From Elusimicrobiota bacterium (GTDB lineage Bacteria > Elusimicrobiota > Elusimicrobia > UBA1565 > UBA9628), in assembly GCA_016191335.1 (NCBI GenBank), contig JACPOW010000106.1:1-47540 (forward strand): DNA of 47,540 nucleotides, written 5' to 3'. The stretch's first letter is position 1, and each line of letters begins with the position of its first letter. This document shows, piece after piece, positions 39,108 through 47,136 of this stretch. The position numbers and the translations under genes are program-made. The notes below the pieces were generated by a model. That model did not search any database and had not been told where the DNA came from. It was given only the letters and a program-made list of their open reading frames with translations.

Positions 39108-39493
39108 TTTCGATTTCCTCCTTGCCGATTGAAGGGCGGAAGCTCAAGATGGGCTTTCTCGAAGAAGGCGAGTAGCGCGCTCTCCATAAGCTCCGGCGTT
39201 GAGGTCTTCGCGCAACAGAAGTCCACCGGCTCGCCCAGACCCAGGAACTCTTGGAGGCGTGGCTGTAGCGGGTGAGGAGCTTTCGGCGTGATCGCCTGTT
39301 TAAGGCGCTTGCCGATGGACCCCGCGCCGCGCCATCGCGGAATCCCGATGTAGAGGATGGAGCTTGCCCCGACCACCCGCCCGACGGCGCGGTTGCGGGA
39401 GCGGACGACGTAGACGCCTTTCCTGGGGAGGCTCGCGCTCGCCAAGGCGTTTGCGGTAAGGGGCAGCCAATCGGACCATTTCAGGGTGGGCAT
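39104..39493 (-). CDS. GIY-YIG-like endonuclease domain protein
   Basis: The 129-residue protein fits a compact GIY-YIG domain: KGVYVVRSRN for the first strand, ILYIG for the second, SIGKRLKQ with the catalytic-type Arg, a Glu in the late helix (TPELMESALLAFFEKAHLELPPFN). The classic GIY is replaced by GVY and YIG is intact. It is likely a DNA endonuclease. It is co-encoded with the repeat protein (38646-39107) and may be the nuclease part of a two-component system or a partner of the methyltransferase on the other strand. Confidence 0.65.
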   Translation of the reverse strand: MPTLKWSDWLPLTANALASASLPRKGVYVVRSRNRAVGRVVGASSILYIGIPRWRGAGSIGKRLKQAITPKAPHPLQPRLQEFLGLGEPVDFCCAKTSTPELMESALLAFFEKAHLELPPFNRQGGNRK

Positions 39494-39499
39494 GTCGGT

Positions 39500-39528
39500 A
39501 CTGTGCCAGCACCCAGGGCCAATGTCAA
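39500..39528 (-). promoter_or_regulatory. Sigma70-like promoter for the GIY-YIG operon
   Basis: A perfect -35 TTGACA (39523-39528, minus strand) is followed by a 17-base spacer and a poor -10 CACAGT (39500-39505), 6 bases before the ATG. Confidence 0.4.
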
Positions 39529-39649
39529 CGTTCCATTTTTATTTTAGAGCGCGGTCTTGTAGTAGTACGCGGGGGGGTGAACGAAAGCCAAATCTATTAT
39601 ATCGGCCTTTAGGAGGTAGGGAGAGCCGCAGCATCCCGGGAGACAAAAA

Positions 39650-39817
39650 ATGAGAAACAGCCCCTACCTCACCGTCCAGGAAGTCGCCGACTTTTACCGC
39701 ATCAGCAGGAAGACCGTCGAACGCTGGTGCCGGGAAGCACGAATCAAAACCGCCCATCGCGTCGGGCGTCATTGGGCTATCTACAAAAATCAGTTCAAGG
39801 ATTGGCCCGATGCCTAA
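39650..39817 (+). CDS. Excisionase-like HTH protein (55 residues)
   Basis: This short gene starts at ATG with a purine-rich GGGAGA upstream and encodes a MerR/Xis-type helix-turn-helix: YLTVQEVADFYRISRKTVERWC followed by a wing and IYKNQFKDWP. Such proteins act as recombination directionality factors or small repressors. It overlaps the next small gene by 8 bases and precedes the methyltransferase and the serine recombinase on the same strand, so it may control excision by that recombinase. Confidence 0.75.
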   Translation: MRNSPYLTVQEVADFYRISRKTVERWCREARIKTAHRVGRHWAIYKNQFKDWPDA

Positions 39818-39953
39818 TTTAACATCGGACCTATCGCCCGAAGAGCGCGCGGAACGCCTAGCCCAAATCCTCGCCAAAGGCGTCCTCCGCGTCCTCGAAC
39901 AACAGCGCGCCGTACCCCAGGAGCCCGGTGGAAAGTCCACCGCTCCCAAATAA
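39810..39953 (+). CDS. Small helical protein (47 residues)
   Basis: A short gene starting at ATG inside the stop region of the HTH gene. The product has one predicted amphipathic helix (SPEERAERLAQILAKGVLRVLEQQ) and a flexible tail (PGGKSTAPK). Function is unknown. Overlap with both neighbours, 8 bases upstream and 26 bases with the methyltransferase, is the main reason to accept it. Confidence 0.5.
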   Translation: MPNLTSDLSPEERAERLAQILAKGVLRVLEQQRAVPQEPGGKSTAPK

Positions 39954-40866
39954 AGTCCATTGCGCCGCTGCCCTCGATTTCTGCCGGTCTTTGCCTGCGG
40001 AGTCGGTGGACCTGATCTTCTCGTCGCCGCCGTATTTTCGGCTGCGGGATTATCAGGTCCAGGGGCAGTTGGGCATGGAGCTTACCCCCGACGCTTACAT
40101 TGGTCGGCTGCTGGAGATTTGTACCGAATTCCAGCGCGTCCTAAGGCCTAACGGCTCGCTCTTCCTCAACCTAGGGGATACCTATGCCAGCTCCAAATGT
40201 CGTCCAGCCGCGAAGATCCGTCCGCGTGGACGGACGCGGCCCACTGCGCCCGTAGCCTGCAAAAGCCTTATGGGTATCCCCTGGCGTTTCGCCCTGCGCA
40301 TGACCGACGACCACGGCTGGATTCTCCGCAATGAGATCATTTGGGCGAAGCCCAACCCCAAGCCCAATTCCGTATTCGACCGCTTCAACAACGCCCATGA
40401 AAAGATTTTCTTCTTTACCCGTTCCGAGACAGCCCGCTTCGATCTAGACGCGATCCGGGAGCCTTATAACCCGGAAACCGTGGCCCGGATCGAAAGGGCA
40501 ATACGGCAAGCCTCTCTCGGCGCTTCCGGCAAGCGCGATCCGTCGGGTCTGGCCGAGAGCCCGAACATCATTCTTTCCAACATCGCGGCACGTTGGTCCG
40601 CTGGACACGCGAAAGGGAAAATTCCTGTGGACGTTTGGACCGTTCCGACGGCGAGCTTCAACGGCGAGCATTTTGCGGTCGGCCCCGAAGCGCTCTGCCT
40701 CAAGCCCATATTGGCTTGTTGCCCGCTGGGGGGCGTCGTGCTGGACCCTTTCGCCGGGACCGGGACCACCGCCTTGGTCGCGGCGCGGCTTGGGCGCAAT
40801 TTCATGGCCTGCGAGTTGAATTCGCGTTATGCCGAGATCGCCAATCGCCGTATAAACGTCCCTTGA
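39928..40866 (+). CDS. Beta-class DNA methyltransferase (SPPY type)
   Basis: This 312-residue protein starts at GTG with AGGAG 6-8 bases upstream. SPPY at residues 33-36 is catalytic motif IV, followed later by DPFAGTGTTA (about residue 273), motif I. This IV-then-I order is the beta class, whose SPPY members are mostly N4-cytosine methyltransferases, though N6-adenine is not excluded. Other motifs include LNLGDTY and WAKPNPKPNS. No full restriction endonuclease lies in the same operon; the GIY-YIG gene on the other strand is the nearest nuclease. It may be a solitary methyltransferase of the mobile element. Confidence 0.85.
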   Translation: MESPPLPNKVHCAAALDFCRSLPAESVDLIFSSPPYFRLRDYQVQGQLGMELTPDAYIGRLLEICTEFQRVLRPNGSLFLNLGDTYASSKCRPAAKIRPRGRTRPTAPVACKSLMGIPWRFALRMTDDHGWILRNEIIWAKPNPKPNSVFDRFNNAHEKIFFFTRSETARFDLDAIREPYNPETVARIERAIRQASLGASGKRDPSGLAESPNIILSNIAARWSAGHAKGKIPVDVWTVPTASFNGEHFAVGPEALCLKPILACCPLGGVVLDPFAGTGTTALVAARLGRNFMACELNSRYAEIANRRINVP

Positions 40867-40903
40867 ATCTGAAAATAGGTTCCGTTACAGTACCGGAGGT
40901 CGC

Positions 40904-42592
40904 ATGAATGAAAATATGAAGCTGATTCGCTGCGCAATCTACACCCGTAAGAGCGTCGAAGACGACGATAAGGTGCGCATGACCTCGACGGAGGCGCAGC
41001 GTAAGACGTGCGAGGATTTTATCCGCGAGCGCTGCCGAGGCGGAGCGAACTGGATCACCTCGGACGCCCTTTACTACGAGGACTACGGAAGAAGCGGTGG
41101 CACTTTGGGCCGTCCCTCGATGAAACGGCTTTTGAGCGACATTAAGAAAGGCCTGCTCGATGCCGTGGTGGTCTACACCATGGACCGCCTAACCCGGAGC
41201 GTAAAAGACTTCACCGAGCTTCAAGCTGCCTTTCTGTCCAACGGCGTCAGCTATTACTCCGTCTCGGAGCGAAACGAAGGGAGCGCGCCGTATGAGCGCG
41301 AGTTCATCGAGACGATCATGATGAGCGTGGCGCAGCGGCAGCGAAAGGAGGCGGCGGCGAAGGTCAAACAGAAATTCTCCGTCATGGCTGAGAAGGGGAT
41401 GCGCACGGGCGGCAACCCCATCGTCGGCTACGATATTGCGGACAAGGCTTGGGTTCCCAATGAGGCGGAGCGCCAGCAGGCGGAGGATCAATTTCACTTT
41501 TACCTAAAGGAGCAGTCGCTCTCAAAGGCGGCGGATCGCTTGAACCGGATGGGCTATCGGCTCAAATCATGGATTGTCGCAACCGGAAAGAATAAGGGGA
41601 CGAGGCGCGGCGGGGCTCCGTATAACAAAAAGGATTTAGGACGCCTGCTTTGTAACCCGGTCTACATCGGCAAAACGAGGTTCAACGGAGCGGTCAACCA
41701 GGGGCAGCATAAGGCGATCATTCCCGTGCCGTTGTTCCAGGCGGCTCAAAAGCTGTTGAAGGGAAACCGGGTCACGCACAACTCCCGCAACCGGGACAAG
41801 ATGGATTTTTGGCTGAAGGGCGTGATGCGCTGCACGGTTTGCGCCTCGGCCATGACGCCCTATCACTCGCGCAACGGCTACGGCAAGCCCTATACCTATT
41901 ACGTCTGCACGTCGGCGCACATGGAGGGAAAGGATAAATGCACGGTCCGGCGCGTTCCAGCGGAACCGATGCACTCCATGGTCTATAGCCGGTTGAACCT
42001 TTTGGCGCGCTCTCCCGAACTTATCGCGAAGATCACGCGGGAGGCCCGTTCGCAGGCCGATAGCCGAGTGCCGGAAATCGCAGCCGAAAGGAAGCGGATC
42101 GAGGACGAGATTCGAGGCCTCGGCGTTCAAGCCAGCCGCTTGATGGAGATCTCGGCACAAGAGGGGATGAGCGGAAACTCTTTCCTGGTGCCGAAGATAA
42201 AGGAGGTGGGAGATCGGAAGATGAGTCTGGACGAGCGCCTACGGGCGCTAGAGGAAGAGGAAATGGCGGCGAGCAGCCGGGTCCCAAGTCCTGAGGTCGT
42301 AGCGGATCGGCTCAAGGACCTGTGCCGGGTGTTCATGAGCTTGACCCCGGATGAGAAGAAAGAAGCCTCGGCCTTACTGTTCCGTGAGGTGCTTTACGAC
42401 AAGCCGAGCGGTCAGGTGGCGCTGAACTTCTACCCCTTACCCGGTGAGCCGTGGCTCATCGACCTGGGCAAGGGGGAAAAGTTAGATGCGAGTGTAAACT
42501 GGCGGAAGGGGAGGGATTCGAACCCTCGAGGGACTTGCATCCCTGGCAGTTTTCGAGACTGCTACCTTCAACCGCTCGGTCACCCTTCCTGA
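40904..42592 (+). CDS. Large serine recombinase (site-specific integrase)
   Basis: The 562-residue protein starts at ATG with CGGAGG upstream. The N-terminal resolvase domain has the catalytic serine at residue 17 (IYTRKS) and EDYGRSGGTLGRPSMKRLL and DRLTRSVKDFTELQ. The Recombinase domain (about 190-275) follows, then a zinc ribbon (CTVCASAM to KDKC) and a coiled coil (EEEEM region). The last 30 residues (from WRKGRDSNPRG) are encoded antisense through tRNA-Ser, so the present C-terminus probably arose on integration. It is the likely integrase of the 33-42.5 kb island. Confidence 0.9.
   Translation: MNENMKLIRCAIYTRKSVEDDDKVRMTSTEAQRKTCEDFIRERCRGGANWITSDALYYEDYGRSGGTLGRPSMKRLLSDIKKGLLDAVVVYTMDRLTRSVKDFTELQAAFLSNGVSYYSVSERNEGSAPYEREFIETIMMSVAQRQRKEAAAKVKQKFSVMAEKGMRTGGNPIVGYDIADKAWVPNEAERQQAEDQFHFYLKEQSLSKAADRLNRMGYRLKSWIVATGKNKGTRRGGAPYNKKDLGRLLCNPVYIGKTRFNGAVNQGQHKAIIPVPLFQAAQKLLKGNRVTHNSRNRDKMDFWLKGVMRCTVCASAMTPYHSRNGYGKPYTYYVCTSAHMEGKDKCTVRRVPAEPMHSMVYSRLNLLARSPELIAKITREARSQADSRVPEIAAERKRIEDEIRGLGVQASRLMEISAQEGMSGNSFLVPKIKEVGDRKMSLDERLRALEEEEMAASSRVPSPEVVADRLKDLCRVFMSLTPDEKKEASALLFREVLYDKPSGQVALNFYPLPGEPWLIDLGKGEKLDASVNWRKGRDSNPRGTCIPGSFRDCYLQPLGHPS
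42500..42589 (-). tRNA. tRNA-Ser (CGA)
   Basis: On the minus strand the tRNA starts GGAAGGG and ends CCCTTCC-G-CCA. It has a long variable arm (about 42521-42541), an anticodon arm GCAGTCTCGAAAACTGC giving CGA, and a T-arm with GGTTCGAATCC. All class II features are present. The 3' end abuts the serine recombinase gene, so it is the probable integration site. Confidence 0.95.
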
Positions 42593-42709
42593 ATTGAAAA
42601 TCTGTTAGCGGTTGATTGATGATTTTAGCATACCGGCTAGCAATGGAGATGTAGCAAGCTTCAGCCACAACGGATTAAATGTGCGGTTTCCCTTGCGGTC
42701 AGCTCTAGC

Positions 42710-43659
42710 CTATTCGCCTTTGGGATCCAGAGATTCGACTCGGATTGATGGATATTTTCTCATCGACATACCAATGAGGCCCGTGGAAGTGTCTCTAAGC
42801 CGAATGTGGGAACAGCGACCCATGTATTGAGCGGTTGATGTGACGAGTGCGCGTGGTACGGTCCCGATAATGCGAGGAGTCGTCTCATTCGCGAGTGCTA
42901 TGTCGAAACGACTTTGGTACTGGTCAGACCTTTCGCAAGACTGATTGCCGAGCAGACCAGTGAGAGTCGCATCCCCGTTTTCCAATGGTTCGGAATCTAT
43001 CACAGTGACAAGGAAGCTCAATCTCTTTCCCTTGAAATCCATGCTCCGTAAACGCAGCTTTTCGTAGGCTTCGTGCCCATCAAGGTAGTAGACGCCTTTG
43101 GTTTCAATCAGTTCCCTTATCGAATCGACCGTATTCGCATCGACTAAGTCATTGGCGGTGCTTTGACCTCCCAGGCCGTCAGCTTGTTCAATGAAGCGTT
43201 CGGCGGCATCTATTTTCTTCCTCCGAATAGCGTCCGCAGCTAAAGGGTAATTAAAAAGCACCCGTCGATCGGAGCGTATGGTATCAGTGTTTTCCAGGGC
43301 ACTGGTGATGTCGTTGATGTAAAACTGCGGAGCTTCATCAAAAGCAGTTACCCAATCTAGGAAGAAGAACGCAATTTTCTTTTGATCGGGACTCAATGTG
43401 TCCCAGCGGGCTTTGTTGGACTTGGATTGACCGCCATGCCCAGTGGCAATGATCTCAAGAGCAATGGATCCCAGCAAACAGTAACTGTCTGAGCTGGTAG
43501 CAGTTTCGTGCGATGTGTCAATAAATCCGGGAATTTTTCTCATTTCCCGTAGAAGGCCGGCCCTCGTCATGGGTTTCGTCGAGGTCTCGCTTGCCATTAC
43601 GGGGGCACATGCGAAGAGGATTAGTGTGGTGGCAATACTTGCTACAAATCGCCTACTGG
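42710..43659 (-). pseudogene. Secreted protein gene beheaded by IS630
   Basis: Codons from 43597 to 42710 encode 295 residues of an unrecognised protein (ending SIRVESLDPKGE). In frame upstream, before the IS630 copy, lie codons for RRFVASIATTLILFACAPVM, clearly the core of a signal peptide (possible lipobox FAC), but no start codon exists before a stop inside the insertion. Removing the IS and one TA joins this frame to ATG CGG CCT ACT GAT ACC AGT, giving a complete signal peptide, and an in-frame GTG five codons earlier has GGAGG upstream. The gene is therefore interrupted at its 5' end and can at best yield a cytoplasmic fragment. Confidence 0.7.
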
Positions 43660-44743
43660 TATACGCATAAGTATTAGGTCATTTGGTATGCTGGCCGCAT
43701 GTCCCGACCAATGGGCAGTCCAGCGCAGTTGGAGCAACGTCGTCTTCGCGCCCTTGAGCTGCTGAAAGCCGGCCATGGCGCGCTATGGGTCTCCCGCAAG
43801 ATCGGCTGCGCCCGTAGCGCAGTCTACGCCTGGCAGGGTGCGTTTGAAAAACAAGGCGAAGATGGCCTGAAGGCCAAGCCTGTCCCGGGCCGTCCGATAC
43901 GCCTCAACACCCGCCAGCGCAAGGAACTCGCGCGGATATTACTCTCCGGCGCGACGAAGTCCGGCTATCCGGGCGAGATGTGGACTGCCCGACGTGTCGC
44001 GGAAGTCACCGAGAGGCACTTCGGCGTTCGCTATCACCCGAACCACATGTGGCGCCTACTGCGAAGCCTCGGCTGGAGCTGCCAGAAGCCGATCAAACGT
44101 GCTCGCGAGAGCGATGAAGTGGCTATCGAGCACTGGAAGCAGCGTATTTGGCCGCATATAAAAAAACGCCAAAAGATCTGGAGCCCATCTCGTCTTCATT
44201 GACGAGAGCGGCTTCCTGCTGATCCCGCCCGTCGCCAGAACGTGGGCGCCTCGTGGACAGACGCCAGTTCTGCGCTGCGCTGGCCGATGGACCAAGATTT
44301 CTGCGATCTCGGCGGTCTGCGTCACGCCGGATCGACGGCGGATCCCGCTACACGCCAGATTTCTTCGCGATCGGAACGTCCGCTCGCCGGACGTCGTTCG
44401 ATTCTTGCGCCTGCTGCTCAAGCGCCTGGACGGGCCGGTCTTCATCGTTTGGGACAACATCAACCAGCATCGCAGCGTCCTCGTGAAGGATTTCCTGAGG
44501 ACGACTTCGCGCCTGCGCCTTCACCGCTTCCCTGGGTATGCCCCAGAACTCAATCCGGATGAGTTTGTCTGGGCTTACCTCAAGCGCGCCATCTCAAACA
44601 CGGTCCCAATGGACCTTCCGCACCTCAAGCGGCTCATTCACCCGCCGCTTCAGCGGCTCAGACAGAACCAGAGGCTCTTGTGGGCCTGCGTGAAGGCGTC
44701 GGACCTGCCCTGGCCTTAGGCGGTCCGATTACTTATGCGTATA
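43660..44743. mobile_element. IS630-family insertion sequence
   Basis: The element of about 1080 bp is flanked by TA dinucleotides (43660-43661 and 44742-44743), the duplication typical of IS630/Tc1. Terminal inverted repeats begin TACGCATAAGTA and match in their outer 12 bases. The flanking host sequence CCTACTGGTATCAGTAGG, rebuilt without the IS, is itself a hairpin centred on the target TA, a known kind of IS630 target. It carries one frameshifted transposase gene on the plus strand. Confidence 0.85.
43699..44719 (+). CDS. IS630 transposase, two frames joined at an A7 run
   Basis: The first frame (43699-44202) encodes the helix-turn-helix DNA-binding half (LRALELLKAGHGALWVSRKIG, WTARRVAEVTERHFGVRYHP). 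It passes through a run of seven A at 44160-44166 and stops at 44202. The +1 frame then continues as FIDESGF, VWDNINQHRS and YAPELNPDEFVW, the three DDE catalytic acidic residues, to the stop at 44719. A +1 (or -2) frameshift at the A-run restores a full transposase. Either it is programmed, as described for several IS630 members, or one base was gained or lost. Confidence 0.8.
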
Positions 44744-44876
44744 TCAGTAGGCCGCATCGGAAATCGCCGCACTTTGCCCTCCACACAGCTTGTCGAGTTC
44801 TCGATCGTCATCCTAGCATAGGCAACATATCGGTCAGGAGCGGCAAATCGACCCGCCAGTATCCGTATAACAATGT

Positions 44877-45158
44877 GTGGAGCCAAACTCATCAGAAGTG
44901 CCTGCCGAAGAATGCGAGAAAGTCCAAGTTCATATGGGCTCGCTGCTCGGATCGATACTCCCGGTCGGTCGAACTGAGTACCGCCTGGTCATTGAAAACG
45001 GCTCGCTGCTTGAGATGACTCGAATAGAACTGGCTGGATCTAAGAATGAATCTCCATACGTGTCGATGCCGGAGGCGGCGCGTCTTTTCCAGCACGGTCG
45101 AAAGGGGAAGACGCGTAACTGGGCGCAATCCGAACAGTTCGTCCTGGCCCCCGCGTGA
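44877..45158 (+). CDS. Hypothetical protein (93 residues)
   Basis: A reading frame starting at GTG encodes a polar protein with plausible composition (EYRLVIENGSLLEMTRIELAG, ending NWAQSEQFVLAPA). There is no clear ribosome site, no recognised family and an overlapping antisense frame of similar length, so its reality is uncertain. The following 140 bases up to 45298 are GC-rich and show no gene. Confidence 0.3.
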   Translation: MEPNSSEVPAEECEKVQVHMGSLLGSILPVGRTEYRLVIENGSLLEMTRIELAGSKNESPYVSMPEAARLFQHGRKGKTRNWAQSEQFVLAPA

Positions 45159-45298
45159 GTCTGGCTGGCCATCACCCGGCACCCCGTCCAGCGAACTGTA
45201 GTGCCCACCGGTGGTCGCTGCGCCCCGGTCTACGCGCGAGCCCCTTCCTTGGCTCCGATCTCTCGACCGGGCGCACCCGGGCGCGTTTTAGGGGGGAA

Positions 45299-46021
45299 CT
45301 AGCCCAGGCAACCAGAATCGCTGCTTCGAGAATTGAATAATCCGTAGCCAAAAGACGCTTTATGATGGCCGAAGAACTTTTCCCAAGGTTCCACAAAGAC
45401 ATCCAATCGGACGCTTGTCGTAGCATCATGTGCCGTCTTCCGAAATGCCTGCAAGCGTTGGTGTTCAATCAATTTGCTCCACATCCTCGGGATAACTCGC
45501 GATGGCTCGATCCGATCCCATTTCCCAGCTCGGATATGACTAGTCCGTGCCAGGAGGAAGACAACTAAGAGTTTGTGGCCTTTCAACTGATTCAGCTTGT
45601 TCAGGTCGGCTTCAATTGCGTTCGTCATCGCATTGAACCTGCTGGGCGAGTGAAAGGACTCCTCGTTAACCAGTTTAAACTCGACCCAAATGTTGTCCTC
45701 GCTGTCCAACGGACGAGATCCATTCCATCCCCCAATGAAAAGGTCCACCGGAGCAGGTCGCTTTGCGCCCTTTGGTCCGGGGCTCTCAAGGGATACTCGC
45801 CAAGTTCGCCCCCTATCAAGCCCTCTCAGCGAACGCTTTAGTTCTAATGCGACCTCGGACTGAAACCAAATCTCCCGATTGCTGCCCAGTCCGATTAGTC
45901 CTGCAATCGCTTCATTCTTTGCAAGAACTTTGGCGAGTGCTTTGGGAATGTGTTCGTCGACGATTCTCTCAGAGGCGATCATCCTCGACGCCGCAGAACG
46001 ACCAGGCGAAATTTTGTTCAT
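45299..46021 (-). CDS. PD-(D/E)XK-like nuclease candidate
   Basis: The protein has 240 residues from MNKISPGRSA, chosen because GGAG lies 6-8 bases upstream. Asp93 (PVDLFIGG) followed by Glu114-X-Lys116 (IWVEFKLVNEE) fits the D...ExK active site of PD-(D/E)XK nucleases, with the preceding helix around residues 52-66. The protein has no membrane helices. I do not know a specific family, so a restriction-type role is a proposal. It is downstream of a HAD-like phosphatase gene and a small gene on the same strand, with about 38 bases before its start. Confidence 0.5.
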   Translation of the reverse strand: MNKISPGRSAASRMIASERIVDEHIPKALAKVLAKNEAIAGLIGLGSNREIWFQSEVALELKRSLRGLDRGRTWRVSLESPGPKGAKRPAPVDLFIGGWNGSRPLDSEDNIWVEFKLVNEESFHSPSRFNAMTNAIEADLNKLNQLKGHKLLVVFLLARTSHIRAGKWDRIEPSRVIPRMWSKLIEHQRLQAFRKTAHDATTSVRLDVFVEPWEKFFGHHKASFGYGLFNSRSSDSGCLG

Positions 46022-46053
46022 AGTTTCTCCGGTACTCTCCCCCGATCTGCAGT

Positions 46054-46090
46054 AAGGCCTAACGCAAAGGTCTAAAGACAGCCACATTAG
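46054..46090 (-). repeat. Degenerate attC-like boxes
   Basis: On the minus strand GCCTAAT and GTTAGGC stand 22 bases apart around the stop of the HAD gene. They resemble attC core boxes, but the segment is shorter than any known attC and lacks arms, so it may be a scar or chance. Confidence 0.2.
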
Positions 46091-46463
46091 GCAAGTGCTT
46101 CCGAAAAAGTTCAGAGGTTATTCCGCAATCGTCGTAGAGGACGGTCGTTCCATGATCCTCAGCGGCAATCAACTTGCTCACGTAGAGACGGTGGGCCGCT
46201 TGGAGACTTGGCGGAAATCGGCTGACATCGAGATTATCATGTTCCGGGCTTAGAATCAACTTATCGTAGATAACCCCGTACTCCTTCAACTCAGCCGCCG
46301 TGGCCAGAAGGTTCTCCTTTGATGTGGTCCGGGATGAGACGATCAAGACCGTGTGGTCATCGCGCGTGAGAGCGACGGTAAGCCACCGGAAGAATTCGGG
46401 AGCGGCGTCAATCGTGCCATCAATGTCGATCTGTATAACCATGGGAACTGCCATTCGTCTCAT
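46059..46463 (-). CDS. HAD-like phosphatase (PNKP-phosphatase-like)
   Basis: The 134-residue protein has the HAD motif I IDIDGTID near residue 15, motif II VSSRT, and the late YDDCGITSELF in place of motif IV. This spacing fits short capless HAD phosphatases related to polynucleotide 3'-phosphatase. The ATG overlaps the stop of the upstream gene by 4 bases (ATGA), which fixes the start and suggests translational coupling. Genes of this kind are common in mobile elements, where they may repair or modify nucleic acid ends. Confidence 0.6.
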   Translation of the reverse strand: MRRMAVPMVIQIDIDGTIDAAPEFFRWLTVALTRDDHTVLIVSSRTTSKENLLATAAELKEYGVIYDKLILSPEHDNLDVSRFPPSLQAAHRLYVSKLIAAEDHGTTVLYDDCGITSELFRKHLPNVAVFRPLR

Positions 46464-46789
46464 ATTGTGTTAGCCAATCGTCGAGCGTCGGCATGCGCTG
46501 TCCGTGCAATCCTGTAACGACGGGGGCCTCGCCCAACATGGCGGAGGAAACAGCAGTCGCGGAAGAACCGAAGAACCGAATAGCCTTGGCGTTCTTTGTC
46601 CAGAGTCTTATCGTACGCGACGATAAACACTCCGCCCCGACCCTTGTAAATCCTGCTTGATATGCGAGTTTCATGTAACTTCATGTTCGCTGGATCGAAG
46701 AACAGGTGACCTGCTGCCTTGTGAGCCGCGATGATCTCCTCTAGGTTGCAAGCTGCTACCCGCGACCTCTCTTTTAGACCGCGTCCCAT
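46460..46789 (-). CDS. Hypothetical protein, first gene of a three-gene block
   Basis: The protein has 109 residues from MGRGLKERSRVAACN, where GGGGGA lies 7-10 bases upstream. LFFDPANMKLHETRISSRIYKGRGGVFIVAYDK resembles phage and plasmid proteins of unknown role that share an SRIY core followed by a FVTSE-like strand. The C-terminal part is basic (GRGPRRYRIARTAHADARRL). No function can be given. It and the HAD gene overlap, so all three minus-strand genes in this block are likely transcribed together from the AT-rich region at 46880-46920. Confidence 0.5.
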   Translation of the reverse strand: MGRGLKERSRVAACNLEEIIAAHKAAGHLFFDPANMKLHETRISSRIYKGRGGVFIVAYDKTLDKERQGYSVLRFFRDCCFLRHVGRGPRRYRIARTAHADARRLANTI

Positions 46790-46879
46790 TTGCTTCCCCC
46801 TTGGGATATGTGATTCGAAGTGGTCAGTATAGGTCGTGGAATAGGTCAGTGGGAAGGGGAATTGGCGGGGAAATTTCAA

Positions 46880-46920
46880 AACATAAGAAATAGTATATTT
46901 TATAAGGATAATTCCTGTTG
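46880..46920 (-). promoter_or_regulatory. AT-rich promoter region
   Basis: An AT-rich stretch (TAGTATATTTTATAAGG on the plus strand) contains minus-strand TATACT and TATAAAATA elements upstream of the three-gene block. From 46920 to 47190 I see no gene, only the inverted repeat and a promoter for the next gene. Confidence 0.35.
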
Positions 46921-46991
46921 GGGGTATTCATGCCATTGCCGCGCCGCACATGCTTTTCGCGACGCCACTATCCCACGCTAACCGAGCGCTA

Positions 46992-47060
46992 GTGACCTTA
47001 CCCCCGAAAACTGGTCCAAAACTAACATTTCGCTGGACCAGTTTTCGGGGGTAAGGTCAC
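46992..47060. repeat. Perfect 27-bp inverted repeat, MITE/IS-end-like
   Basis: Arms 46992-47018 and 47034-47060 are perfect reverse complements with a 15-base loop. The outer end is GTGACCTTACCCCCGAAAAC. It shares GTGAC...GTCAC ends with the element at 32209-32284. It could be a non-autonomous palindromic element or joined IS ends. Confidence 0.6.
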
Positions 47061-47136
47061 CCGGGCAGGCGTCTTTCCGGGAGGGTGTCTGGCCGCGATT
47101 GACGTTTTCGATATGCGGGACTGCCGGATTGAATCC

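Noticed and set aside
43646..44768. An 8-bp direct repeat AAATCGCC as the target duplication of the IS
   Set aside because: The repeat does not sit at the ends of the inverted repeats, whereas TA duplication at 43660 and 44742 matches IS630 behaviour and rebuilds the interrupted gene with an ATG.
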